Assembly (NCBI RefSeq): GCF_018224885.1
Contig: NZ_JAGTXB010000015.1
Span: 1-64,000 of the forward strand
Reading direction: 5' to 3'
Length of the DNA stretch: 64,000 nt
Origin: Chitinophaga hostae
GTDB taxonomy: Bacteria; Bacteroidota; Bacteroidia; Chitinophagales; Chitinophagaceae
The notes beneath the pieces were generated by a model. That model ran no database searches. It had not been told where the DNA came from and saw only the letters and a program-made list of their open reading frames with translations. The position numbers were made by a program, and so were the translations under genes. This document shows, piece by piece, positions 1 to 9,216 of the stretch (positions are counted from its first letter, which is position 1; each line of letters begins with the position of its first letter).

Positions 1-30
1 CACAAACCGGGCATCTCGCCAATCATACTA

Positions 31-1164
31 TTATTTCAACTTCTTTTTATACTCGGCAAGTTGCTTTTCTAATTCTGTTATGGTATCCTTTATAATAAAC
101 CCGGCAAACTTCCCTTCTTTCAAATATTGTTTACCTGCAGCTAATGCTTTCCCCTGCTTTTCAACCGCCTGCTTATAGTCGCCCATGTTCGCATATGCGG
201 AAGCCATTTCAGCATAGGCAAGGTTTGCCGGCATCTGTGGATTTTTGAGCTGCTCATTTAACAGCGCTAACCCATATTGGTAGGTACTCTTCTTTAAACC
301 TTTCTTCCTGACTATTACAGCAGCTGTAGAGCCGGTGTACCCGGGTTTGGTTTTTTGCCATTCCCTTACAAACACCATCGCGCTGTCTTCATTGAGGTTA
401 TCAATCATCAGGTTGAATTTAAAGAACCCGAGCGTGCCTGCAAATGCTGGCATGTTTGCCATGGCGGAATCCAGCAATGCCATTGCTTTGTCGTATTGTT
501 TATCCCCGGAAAGTGCCTCATAGCGCTTAAAAACATTTGTAAACGGCGCCATTGCAGAGTCATTCTGCCTGTCCTTTTCTGCTTTTTCTCTTTTGGCTGT
601 TTCCATGTCATACTTCCCGGCCAATACAATATTAACAATAGAATCCAGTTCAATAGGATGCCCCATCCAAAGGATAATTCCATCCTTCACCATGATCGTA
701 CAGGGGATGCCATCCTGCCCGGCAGCCTTCATCCAGTTATTTCCCATAAACTCATCCTTGCTGTCGGTCACTACATTGAAATCCATTTTATTGCCCATCT
801 GTCCTACAAAACGTTCCACTTTCGGCCAGTAGCTTTCATAAGGTTTACCGCCGTGATTTCCTTCCCAGATGTCAACGGCGATCACCGTTGCCTGGTGTTT
901 CCGTTCTCTTGCAAATTCCGACAGATGTGGCATAGAAGCAATACACGGGCCACACCAGGTTGCCCAGAACTCAAACAGGTACAGGCGCCCCTTCTCATAC
1001 TCCTTAATAGGTGTGCCTTTCAGCCATTTACCATATTGCAGCTCGGGCGCTTTGTCCCCTACTGTAAGCTGGGGCTGTTGCTGTGCAATAGCAGACATGC
1101 CAAAACAACCAAGGGAAAACAAAACGATGCTCAGCGTTCTCATAATTTTAGTGCGGTGAATCAT
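31..1164 (-). CDS. TlpA-family thioredoxin-like disulfide reductase, secreted
   Basis: A 377-residue exported protein with a signal peptide (cleavage near AIAQ, residue 28) and a thioredoxin/AhpC-like domain at about residues 33-180. The redox motif WCGPC has its cysteines at 71 and 74. The C-terminal half (about 200-375) is helical and resembles TPR-type repeats, a common layout in Bacteroidota TlpA relatives. It should reduce or isomerise disulfides in the periplasm. It follows the SusD gene by 36 bases on the same strand and is probably the last seen member of the sigma/FecR/SusC/SusD unit. A second ATG at 1143 gives a tighter signal peptide and may be the true start. The transported substrate cannot be told from the sequence. 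Confidence 0.88.
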   Translation of the reverse strand: MIHRTKIMRTLSIVLFSLGCFGMSAIAQQQPQLTVGDKAPELQYGKWLKGTPIKEYEKGRLYLFEFWATWCGPCIASMPHLSEFARERKHQATVIAVDIWEGNHGGKPYESYWPKVERFVGQMGNKMDFNVVTDSKDEFMGNNWMKAAGQDGIPCTIMVKDGIILWMGHPIELDSIVNIVLAGKYDMETAKREKAEKDRQNDSAMAPFTNVFKRYEALSGDKQYDKAMALLDSAMANMPAFAGTLGFFKFNLMIDNLNEDSAMVFVREWQKTKPGYTGSTAAVIVRKKGLKKSTYQYGLALLNEQLKNPQMPANLAYAEMASAYANMGDYKQAVEKQGKALAAGKQYLKEGKFAGFIIKDTITELEKQLAEYKKKLK

Positions 1165-1200
1165 TTGTGTTGGTTTTTGATTTTTATGGTGAACTTTTAT

Positions 1201-2667
1201 TTAAAAATTGGGTAACGTCAACACCGCCGCCGGATCGGTCGGTTGAACGATTAATTCTTTTCCGTTGTTGTCAGCGGCCTTCCTTATCATGGGCAACCCA
1301 TTCCGGAAGTAGTCATATCCGGCATGGCCTTCAAATGCCAGCTCCATACGCCTTTCCTTGAGAATGGCTGTCAGCAGTTGATTGTCGGGTATACCGGCTA
1401 TATCTGATGCCGGCAAACCGGCACGGGTATGAATAACAGTCAGCTTCAACCTTGCCTGGCCGTAGTTACCCAGCTTCGCATAGGCCTCTGCTTCATTGAG
1501 GAATAATTCCCCGGTGCGGAAATAGATATTGGGCGCATGCGTAAAAAGTTGGGTAAAAAGCACCAGCAATTTTGTTGTTTCCCGGTAACCGGTAGCGGAA
1601 TTCAGCTTAAAAAAAGAATACCTGATGTCCTGCGGAGTATACAGCTGAAGCAGATCAGACGAAGGCATAAAGAATCCGCCCTGCCCAACGTTCGGATCAT
1701 AATTGAACATTATTCCAATACGCGTGGTACCAGTGCTGTTGTCAAAGGCAAATATGATCTCTTTATTGGATGCAAAGTTGGCTCTGCCAATGCTTCCATC
1801 TGCATCATCCGCAAACAGCTTCCTATAGTCCTCTCCCTGCAGGAGCGCAAATTTTCCGTCATTCTGATTCAATGCACTATCTGCATAAGTGATGGCAGCC
1901 TGGTTAAAAGAAGCATCAGGACCGGCTGCACTCCCTCCCATATACAGGTATACGCGCGACAATAATGCCCAGGCAGCTTCTTTGCTGGCAAAGCTATTGG
2001 CTTTTACCACCGGCACTTTCATCAATTGAGCGGAGAGTTTGGCTTCCGTGATGATGAAATTATATACCTCCTGCACAGTCGCAGGGGCTGGCACATCTGT
2101 CAAACTGCTGGTCTTTTTTATCGGCACGCCTTTATTGGCAGCAGCACCCAGGTAATAGGGCTTTCCATATAACCTCACCAGGTTGAAGTATGCAAGTGCC
2201 CTGAGAAAATGGTTTTCTCCTTTAGCATAGATGACCGCATTTTTATCATCATCAGAGGCAGATGGAAAATAAACTTTCTCAAAATCCTCAATTCCTTCGA
2301 GGACTGTATTTACACCGACTATCAACTGGTAGGAGCCCCGATAAAAATCATTACTGAACCCTAACTCCGGACCATTGCTATTTCTGTAAAAGAACGCATC
2401 GGTTATTTTCCCGATTTGCCCGAACGTTCGCAACGTAACGTTATTACCGCGGGTTTCAGAAAGATTCAATACCGGCTCATCATAGGAGGCTGTTGAGTTG
2501 TCGCGCAACATCGAATAATTGCCAACAGTTGCCTCCACTATCCCTGCCGCAGAGGCCAATTCTCCGTCCTTATCAATTTTAGTCAGCGGACTGATTTCAT
2601 CTATCTTTTTATTGCAACCTGTTGCAATGAACAAGCCCAAAAGTAGTATGGCGTAGTTTCTCATCAT
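1201..2667 (-). CDS. RagB/SusD family outer-membrane nutrient-binding lipoprotein
   Basis: A 488-residue lipoprotein with a lipobox ending at Cys18 (ATGC), followed by KKIDE, as expected for surface export. The body has SusD-type features: N-terminal helical TPR-like repeats and a C-terminal stretch with NEAEAYAKLG and ERRMELAFEGHAGYDYFRNG, which matches the family's conserved end. Length is normal for SusD. It acts as the lid of the SusC pore encoded 15 bases upstream, so the two are surely co-transcribed. The ligand is unknown. Its TlpA neighbour and the lack of glycosidases here argue weakly against a polysaccharide substrate. Confidence 0.93.
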   Translation of the reverse strand: MMRNYAILLLGLFIATGCNKKIDEISPLTKIDKDGELASAAGIVEATVGNYSMLRDNSTASYDEPVLNLSETRGNNVTLRTFGQIGKITDAFFYRNSNGPELGFSNDFYRGSYQLIVGVNTVLEGIEDFEKVYFPSASDDDKNAVIYAKGENHFLRALAYFNLVRLYGKPYYLGAAANKGVPIKKTSSLTDVPAPATVQEVYNFIITEAKLSAQLMKVPVVKANSFASKEAAWALLSRVYLYMGGSAAGPDASFNQAAITYADSALNQNDGKFALLQGEDYRKLFADDADGSIGRANFASNKEIIFAFDNSTGTTRIGIMFNYDPNVGQGGFFMPSSDLLQLYTPQDIRYSFFKLNSATGYRETTKLLVLFTQLFTHAPNIYFRTGELFLNEAEAYAKLGNYGQARLKLTVIHTRAGLPASDIAGIPDNQLLTAILKERRMELAFEGHAGYDYFRNGLPMIRKAADNNGKELIVQPTDPAAVLTLPNF

Positions 2668-2682
2668 GTAAATTTTGCTTGA

Positions 2683-5600
2683 TCAAAAAGTTGCCTGTAT
2701 TCCGAATATATACCGGCGTGGAATACTGAGCGGACCAGCCGCATTGCCGAAATCCTGTGCATTACCCACCGATGGGCCTTCCGGGCTGGACGCGACAAGA
2801 AATTTGTTATAAACCGTATACAGGTTGTCGCCGCTTATATAAGCAGTGAGATTGGACAATCTCATACGACTTAGCAATTTCTCCGGCAGGTCATAACTAA
2901 AGCGAACATTGCGTAAGGCCACATTACTGGCATCCCGCATATACCGGCTGGAGCCGAAATAATCCGCTGTGGCCTGGTAGTAGAGGGCCGGTTCTGTTGC
3001 ATTGGTTTGTCCCGGCGTAGTCCAGGGAATCTGGCTTTTCCTGTATGCCACCTGGTTGGAACGTCCTATATTCGCTGTTTGCATAGCGGCTGCGCTATTA
3101 TCGACTACGATATATTTAAACGCATAGGTGATCAATACACTGAGCGAAAATCTCTTGTAGGTAAAGGTATTCGTCAAACCTCCATAAAACCTGGGCTGAA
3201 AGGATCCGATCGTCTGCAGCTGCCTGTTATCAGAAGCAGCATCTACTTCCGCCACTGTATTCACATATTCCACTCCTACCCGATTTCCTTTCTCGTCGAA
3301 AAGCAATTTCTCGAACCTGGGCTTGCCGGTCTGAGGATCTACACCGGCATATTTCACCGCTTTCAGCGCGTTTATATCATCCCCTTTGTACAGGAAATAA
3401 TTATTCTGCGCATAATATCCTTGTTTCAGCGAATCATTTGCAACACTGGTGATTTGATTTTTGTTGAAGCTAAAATTGAAAGAAGTACTCCACGTGAAAT
3501 TCTTTCTCTCCATATTCCGGGTATTCAATACTACTTCTACTCCCCGGTTCTCTACTGCTGCAGCGTTTTGCCACTGAGTAGGAAAACCGGTGATACCAGG
3601 CAGTTGTACTTTCTGCAATAAATCCTGGGATTTCCGGTTGTACACATCAACTGTGGCAGTGAGGCGCTTGAACAGTTGTACATCTATACCTGCGCTGAAC
3701 GTTTTGGTGATCTCCCATTTCAGCACAGGATTACCCAATACTGAAATAGTGGCTCCCCCTTGCCCGCTGTAAACGATCGATGGATTATATAATGTCCTGG
3801 TCAGGAAATTATCTCCCAGCTGGGAGCCGCTGGTACCATAGTTGGCGCGTACCTTCAGGTTATCGATCCATTTGATTTGCCGCAGGAATTTCTCCTCACT
3901 CATCACCCAGGCGGCACCAAGCGAATAAAAAGTACCATAGCGATTATCCCGGCCAAAACTGCTGGAAGCATCCGTACGTATAGAACCACTGAAACTAAGC
4001 CTGTCGAGATAGGTATAGGCCGCCTCACCGAATGCAGAATAAACTGCCTTCACATCTTTACCTCCTTCAATGTTGCCGGCTTTCGTACTGGGAATGCCAA
4101 AAATGCTAAGGTCAGCAGCGCCTCCCACCTGCCTGGCCAGGGAAATAACGGGATAGCCTGCACGAACATGATTAACATTCACCAGCATATCCTCCATCGT
4201 AGTTTGCCCGAATTCCATAGCAGCCAAGGCACGGAAGGTATGTGCGTTTACTGTTTTGTTGAAATTCAGCTGGTTGGAAGTCAGGAAGGACGACAAATTC
4301 GCCGTAGTAGTTCCCAGGTAGCCCTGCGGTGCGAAGATTGAACTCCCACCATAAAAAGTCCTTACATCAATGTATTGTGTATTCTTATTATAATTCAGGT
4401 TACCTGAATTTGTCGACGAAATGGACAGCCAGTCATTAATCCTGTATGCCAGTTTAGCAGAACCAAAGAATAATTGTCCCTGCTGTTTATTGTAATTAAA
4501 CTGACGATTGAATAACGGGTTGTCGGTCACCTGATCGGCGCCAGCCATTTTGAACTTTAGCGCCTGTGCGATGGAACCGTCTGCGTTGTAGGGATTAGCC
4601 CAGGGAATTAATTGCTGAATGCCCACGATACCTCCTGCCTGGTCCGTCCGGCCGTCATTAAGAATGCCATTGATAGATAAGGTAGCCGTCAACCTGTCGG
4701 TCAGTTTACTCTCCAGGTTAAGGCGAAAAGTCTTTCGGATAAGACCATTGTTTACGCCGGTTGATTGTTCATTATAATAAGACGCCCCCGCATAATAACG
4801 CGTTCTGTCATTTCCTCCGCTGGCAGCCACGTTTACTTCCGTGGTATTACTCGTTACAAAAGCGTATTTCGTCCAGTCGTAACCGTTATTAACCTGGTCC
4901 TGTGTTGGCAGTCTGTAATTCAGGTAATCATTCAGCGTGGGAAACGCCGGAGCAAGTGAAGCTTTGTTGATGGAATAATCTTCTGTATAGAAACGTTTCT
5001 GCAGGTCGTACAGCCCTGCGGCGTCCAGGAACTTCATAGCGCCACGATTCGGGCTGTTGATGCCGTATTTTACTTCCGCCGAAATACGGGGTTTCGTTCC
5101 GCCACCTCTTTTGGTAGTTACCACCAATACGCCGGCAGCAGCTCTTGATCCATATATGGCGGTGGCCGCCGCATCTTTCAGTACCGTGATGTCCTGTATT
5201 TCCTGGGGAGTGACCAGCTCCTTTAAATTCTGATTGGGCATAATAACACCATCCAGTACAATGAGTGGCCCGTAGTTCTGCGCGGGAATCACAAATTCAT
5301 TGTAGGGGTCCAGACCAACACCTGCCACACTGCTCTGCCCTCTCATAAATATCTGTCCGCCTTTACTGGTAGGATCTGCCCCGTTCTGGTCCGATATATA
5401 AAGACCTGCCGCCCTGCCCTTCAGCAATGCCACCGGGTCAGAAGACGTAATTCCGTTCCTGATCTCATCCCCGGATATTTTCTGGAAGGAACCGGTAATT
5501 TCTCCCGGTTTTTTGACCGAATAACCGGTGGAAACCACTACTTCCTTTTGCTCAATGATATTTCGCTGAAGCGTGAAAGTCAGCTCCTGTGGGGTATTCG

Positions 5601-6222
5601 TCACTACTAGTTTTTTAATAATAGTAACGTATCCTACACAGGAAACCTCCACAGAATAAGTACCTGCCGGAATATTCAGCAACACAAAAATTCCATCATC
5701 ACCGGTTACACCACCGGTTGCCAATGGTTTCAACCGGACCGTTACACCCGGAACAGGGTTACCATCAGTATCTGTGATCAAACCCTTTATCACCACCAGC
5801 GAATTTTCAATTTCCGATGCATTCACCTGCCTGGCGGAAGGAGCTGCGGAAGGTACTTTCGGGGATATGGTGATAGTGGTATTCCGGATGTTATAGCGCA
5901 AAGGCTGATCCTGGAAGAGCAGATCCAAAAATTTCTGCAACGGTAAATCCTTTACAGTAATGGTAACGGGCCTGGCGGATGACAACAACTTCTCATCAAA
6001 GAAAAAAACATAGCCCGTTTGTTTTTCTGTCAACGACAATACTTTTGAGAGCTGCTCCTCTTTAACGGAAATGGAGACTTTTCCCTGCGCCACTGCGGTG
6101 GCCCCCAGCTGAAAAGTGAAAACAAAAATTAATGCCATCGCTAATTTCATGATACGAAATATTGGACAGAGAAAATAACACGCAGCCCCACGCGGCCATG
6201 AGCGCCTGATCTTTTTTTCCAT
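2683..6222 (-). CDS. SusC/RagA family TonB-linked outer-membrane receptor with STN domain
   Basis: A 1179-residue TonB-dependent transporter. After an extended signal region (hydrophobic core about residues 25-45) come an STN secretin/TonB short domain (about 50-125), a carboxypeptidase-regulatory-like beta sandwich (about 143-230), a plug with the typical SusC segment ATAIYGSRAAAGVLVVTTKRG (about 350-372), and a 22-strand barrel ending in aromatic F (GIQATF). The STN domain marks it as a transducer that signals to the FecR protein encoded just upstream. An internal ATG at 6150 could also serve as start. It forms the pore for the SusD protein encoded 15 bases downstream. Confidence 0.95.
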   Translation of the reverse strand: MEKKIRRSWPRGAACYFLCPIFRIMKLAMALIFVFTFQLGATAVAQGKVSISVKEEQLSKVLSLTEKQTGYVFFFDEKLLSSARPVTITVKDLPLQKFLDLLFQDQPLRYNIRNTTITISPKVPSAAPSARQVNASEIENSLVVIKGLITDTDGNPVPGVTVRLKPLATGGVTGDDGIFVLLNIPAGTYSVEVSCVGYVTIIKKLVVTNTPQELTFTLQRNIIEQKEVVVSTGYSVKKPGEITGSFQKISGDEIRNGITSSDPVALLKGRAAGLYISDQNGADPTSKGGQIFMRGQSSVAGVGLDPYNEFVIPAQNYGPLIVLDGVIMPNQNLKELVTPQEIQDITVLKDAAATAIYGSRAAAGVLVVTTKRGGGTKPRISAEVKYGINSPNRGAMKFLDAAGLYDLQKRFYTEDYSINKASLAPAFPTLNDYLNYRLPTQDQVNNGYDWTKYAFVTSNTTEVNVAASGGNDRTRYYAGASYYNEQSTGVNNGLIRKTFRLNLESKLTDRLTATLSINGILNDGRTDQAGGIVGIQQLIPWANPYNADGSIAQALKFKMAGADQVTDNPLFNRQFNYNKQQGQLFFGSAKLAYRINDWLSISSTNSGNLNYNKNTQYIDVRTFYGGSSIFAPQGYLGTTTANLSSFLTSNQLNFNKTVNAHTFRALAAMEFGQTTMEDMLVNVNHVRAGYPVISLARQVGGAADLSIFGIPSTKAGNIEGGKDVKAVYSAFGEAAYTYLDRLSFSGSIRTDASSSFGRDNRYGTFYSLGAAWVMSEEKFLRQIKWIDNLKVRANYGTSGSQLGDNFLTRTLYNPSIVYSGQGGATISVLGNPVLKWEITKTFSAGIDVQLFKRLTATVDVYNRKSQDLLQKVQLPGITGFPTQWQNAAAVENRGVEVVLNTRNMERKNFTWSTSFNFSFNKNQITSVANDSLKQGYYAQNNYFLYKGDDINALKAVKYAGVDPQTGKPRFEKLLFDEKGNRVGVEYVNTVAEVDAASDNRQLQTIGSFQPRFYGGLTNTFTYKRFSLSVLITYAFKYIVVDNSAAAMQTANIGRSNQVAYRKSQIPWTTPGQTNATEPALYYQATADYFGSSRYMRDASNVALRNVRFSYDLPEKLLSRMRLSNLTAYISGDNLYTVYNKFLVASSPEGPSVGNAQDFGNAAGPLSIPRRYIFGIQATF

Positions 6223-6354
6223 AATTTTGGTTGGTTTGGTATATAAAAAATGTCATAAAGACAATTAAAAATACAGCTATAAGCGGGTGTTGACGCACGC
6301 TGGCTGCCTGGTTTTTAATTGTTGGTGGTGATTGATAATGAAATTTACTGTTGG

Positions 6355-7497
6355 CTAATTGAATACCACAATTGTTTTCCCTTCCATTCTGAACCGGACA
6401 TTTACATCCTGTAATATTTCAAGCACTTGTTCCAGTTGCAGGTTCCTGGTAATTTTTCCGCCAAATGTGCGGGCCGGCAACTCGCCTTCATAGCGTATGC
6501 TGACGCCATACCAGCGGCTGATTTCATTCATTACCGATTTAAGATCGGCATGTTCAAAATTGAATAGCCCATTCCTCCATGCATTTACCTGGTCGATATT
6601 TACATTATTAATTACGGCGATATTGGTTGATCCGCTTTGTGCAGGCTGTTGTGCCTGTTCACCAGGTTTAATGATAACAGGTTTACCGGGTATTCCCGAT
6701 ACTGCTACCGCTCCACTGAGCAGGGTAGTTTTGATAAGCCCGTCATCCTGGTAAGCATTTATATTGAAGTCCGTTCCTAATACCGACACTTCCGACTGGT
6801 TATTTACGGAGATCCGGAAGGGCATCGCTGCGTTTCGGGCAACATCAAAATAAGCTTCCCCCTTCATCTCTACCCGGCGTTCGTTGCCCTGAAAAACGGT
6901 TGGATACCGGATTGAACTTCCTGCATTGAGCCATACCATAGTCCCGTCGGGCAAAGTGACCTTAAACTGGCCGCCAGACGGCGTAGAAAGGGTATTATAA
7001 GCTACTTTGGTACTATTCCCTGAATGGTCATACTTCAATTCTGCCCCCTGTTGCTGAACGATACTCCCCTCCTGTTTTAATATTTTGTTGCCGCTGCTGT
7101 CAAGTTGAACAACCGAACCATCATCTAACACCAGGATAGCATGCCGGTACCCGGGCGGAATCGTTGCCGCAACCGTTTTAACAGGCGTAATGCGCTGGTG
7201 GTACAGGAAGAATCCGCCGGCGGTGACCAGTACAAATATGATCGCTGCCGCGGCCCGGTACCAGCCCCTGCGTATAGGTTTAACCTGCGCCGGATGAGCC
7301 AGGATAGCGGTAAGCACATGTGATCCATCAGGAGCCTCGACGTTATCATCCTTCATTGCTTCCCAACATTGACGAAGATGTGGTTCCAGCCGGGAGTTAT
7401 CCGTCTCCAGTATCATTTGCATTAACTCCTGCTGTTCTTCTGCAGTAACAGCATCCGCGAAAAATCGTATCAACAGGTCGTTCAGCCGGTCATTCAT
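6355..7497 (-). CDS. FecR family anti-sigma factor
   Basis: A 380-residue inner-membrane signal transducer. Residues 1-75 form the cytoplasmic sigma-binding part, a single transmembrane helix lies at about 81-99, the periplasmic FecR domain at about 170-270 contains GGQFKVTLPDGTMVWLNAGS, and a DUF4974-type C-terminal domain (about 305-380) contacts the STN domain of the transporter. It holds the ECF sigma factor encoded upstream until the SusC partner binds ligand. The order sigma, FecR, SusC, SusD is the standard one. The gap to SusC (132 bases) is the largest in the operon and may hold an extra promoter. Confidence 0.93.
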   Translation of the reverse strand: MNDRLNDLLIRFFADAVTAEEQQELMQMILETDNSRLEPHLRQCWEAMKDDNVEAPDGSHVLTAILAHPAQVKPIRRGWYRAAAAIIFVLVTAGGFFLYHQRITPVKTVAATIPPGYRHAILVLDDGSVVQLDSSGNKILKQEGSIVQQQGAELKYDHSGNSTKVAYNTLSTPSGGQFKVTLPDGTMVWLNAGSSIRYPTVFQGNERRVEMKGEAYFDVARNAAMPFRISVNNQSEVSVLGTDFNINAYQDDGLIKTTLLSGAVAVSGIPGKPVIIKPGEQAQQPAQSGSTNIAVINNVNIDQVNAWRNGLFNFEHADLKSVMNEISRWYGVSIRYEGELPARTFGGKITRNLQLEQVLEILQDVNVRFRMEGKTIVVFN

Positions 7498-7560
7498 CTG
7501 AAAATAATTTAGCCCTACTTATAAATGACACCTGGGTTTTTAAAAAGTATATGGCTTCCG

Positions 7561-8220
7561 CTATTTTTTTTCAAAAAATTGGGAAAGTACCAGCATCAGT
7601 GCCAGCCCCAGGGAGGAACGTTCTTTAACGTATTGTGCAATCAGCCCAACTGCCTGCTGCATATACTTCTTTACAGTAGGTAACGCAATACCTAATGTAG
7701 CGGCTATCTCTGCCTGTTTCATTTTGTCGATCCGGTTCATCATCCATACCTTCCTGCAATGCTCCGGAAGTTGGTTGATGGCCTGATCTATCAATGAAAG
7801 TTGCCATTCCCTGTTATCACCTGATGGGTCCATTACAGGCGCCTGCTTCGAGAGGTCATCCAGTATAACCATACGCCTGGCAAGATTCCGCATGGTATTC
7901 AAAGCATGATGACGGGACATGACCCATAAATAAGGCCTGAATTGATCTACATATTGTAACGCCTCACGGCTTTGCCAGATCTTCAGGAAGATATCCTGTA
8001 AGATGCTTTCTGTTTCCGGCGCTGACTGAACGATTCGATTGATATAGGTAAAAAGCAGGGGGTAATAATGGTTGAAAATAATAGTAAATGCCTGTTCGTC
8101 GCCCTCAGTTATTCTGGAAATTAATTCGCTTTCGTTATATGGTATGTTGGAAGACAAAAAATGTATAATATAAATTCTTTCACAATCTAGGGAAGTTTTA
8201 GAAAAGTCATCAATGGCCAT
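7561..8220 (-). CDS. ECF RNA polymerase sigma-70 factor (FecI-like)
   Basis: A 219-residue sigma factor with region 2 at about residues 35-105 (ILQDIFLKIWQSREALQ) and region 4 at about 150-200 (INQLPEHCRKVWMMNRIDKMKQAEIAATLGIALPTVKKY is a helix-turn-helix; shown only as a landmark at 148-186). A hydrophobic tail (GLALMLVLSQFF) follows region 4, a feature shared by the two other FecI-like sigma genes in this window. It heads the operon that runs left to position 31 and should direct RNA polymerase to the SusC/SusD promoter. The first 30 residues before region 2 are longer than usual and the start is uncertain. Confidence 0.9.
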   Translation of the reverse strand: MAIDDFSKTSLDCERIYIIHFLSSNIPYNESELISRITEGDEQAFTIIFNHYYPLLFTYINRIVQSAPETESILQDIFLKIWQSREALQYVDQFRPYLWVMSRHHALNTMRNLARRMVILDDLSKQAPVMDPSGDNREWQLSLIDQAINQLPEHCRKVWMMNRIDKMKQAEIAATLGIALPTVKKYMQQAVGLIAQYVKERSSLGLALMLVLSQFFEKK

Positions 8221-8337
8221 AACATATTTTTATTATACACATATAACACAACCACTACACCAGGTAGCTTAAAAATTAATTGAAAGAATTCCGACCGTTT
8301 CGCATATCCCGATCGTCAATAGACAAATCCAAACAAC

Positions 8338-9141
8338 ATGCAACACTTAAAAAACAAAGTAGTAGTGGTATTTGCGGCATCCGGCGATATTGCAGGTGCA
8401 ATTGCCCGGTCATTTTCCCAACACGGCGCAAAGGTGTATGTCACCGCCCGGAACGGGGATGCAGTAAACGGGTTGGCCCGGGAAATCAGGGCCGCCGGCG
8501 GAAACGCAGAAGCTGCCAGGGTGGATGCCTTGAATGAAACGGAAATCGACGGTTTTTTAAAACAGGTCGTTGCGGACAACGGGAAACTGGATGTTGTATT
8601 CAACGGCATCGGGGCTAACTACAATGAAATGGGCGGCCGACCTGCCGCCATTGATGCTACTTTCAAACAGTTTATGGCCCCCATGGAAAAGATCTGCGGG
8701 TCACAATTCCTCACGGCGAGAGTAGCAGCGAAATACATGATACAAACCCAATCCGAAGGGACAATCCTGCTGCTATCTGCAGCCCTGTCCAGGTCAAAGC
8801 TTTCCAACGTAGCGGGTATCACGGCCGCCAGCGCTGCTGTGGAAGGGCTAACGCGGGCAATGGCAGCGGAATGGGGCGGAAATGGCATAAAGGTGATCTG
8901 TATCAGCCCCGGCGCCATCATGGAAACCAGGAGGATCTCCGCATGGATCGAATCTGCTGCGCAACAGTATGGCGTACCGTCAGCGCAACTGGTGGCGCAA
9001 TACAAGGCCTTCGACATCCTGAAAACGAATCCTACCCTGAAACAGGTGGGCGAAACGGCGGCGTTCCTTGCCTCCGAAACCGGGACGGCTTTCAACAGTC
9101 ATGTTGTGGACGTGGACTGCGGGAAGCTGAACATCTTATAG
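8338..9141 (+). CDS. Short-chain dehydrogenase/reductase-like protein lacking the catalytic YxxxK
   Basis: A 267-residue Rossmann protein of SDR length. Visible SDR features are the N-terminal nucleotide-binding strand and loop (VVVVFAASGDIAGA, residues 8-21), the NG/NAG-like element FNGIGA (88-93), helix motif AAVEGLTRAMAAEW, and ISPGAIMET after strand 6. The active-site sequence that normally reads YxxxK aligns to I161-T-A-A-S165, so both the catalytic Tyr and Lys appear to be missing. The glycine motif is also altered (AASGDIAG). It may bind a nucleotide without classical oxidoreductase chemistry. It is followed by a terminator-like hairpin at 9163, so it is probably monocistronic. Confidence 0.85.
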   Translation: MQHLKNKVVVVFAASGDIAGAIARSFSQHGAKVYVTARNGDAVNGLAREIRAAGGNAEAARVDALNETEIDGFLKQVVADNGKLDVVFNGIGANYNEMGGRPAAIDATFKQFMAPMEKICGSQFLTARVAAKYMIQTQSEGTILLLSAALSRSKLSNVAGITAASAAVEGLTRAMAAEWGGNGIKVICISPGAIMETRRISAWIESAAQQYGVPSAQLVAQYKAFDILKTNPTLKQVGETAAFLASETGTAFNSHVVDVDCGKLNIL

Positions 9142-9162
9142 TATTATAGTACATTAGTAGTT

Positions 9163-9202
9163 GCAGCCTTCCGTAAGGGAAGGCTGCCATCTCATTTTTA
9201 TT
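9163..9202 (+). terminator. Hairpin terminator after the SDR-like gene
   Basis: A perfect 10-base stem (GCAGCCTTCC at 9163-9172 with GGAAGGCTGC at 9178-9187) and a 5-base loop lie 22 bases after the stop codon and are followed by a modest T-rich tract at about 9194-9202. The tract is interrupted, so efficiency is uncertain. Confidence 0.65.
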
Positions 9203-9216
9203 TATCAAAGCATAAA

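Noticed and set aside
355..1215. 286-codon open frame opposite the TlpA-like gene
   Set aside because: Composition is not protein-like (rich in His, Cys and Phe), no domain is seen, and the minus-strand frame has a clear signal peptide and WCGPC motif.
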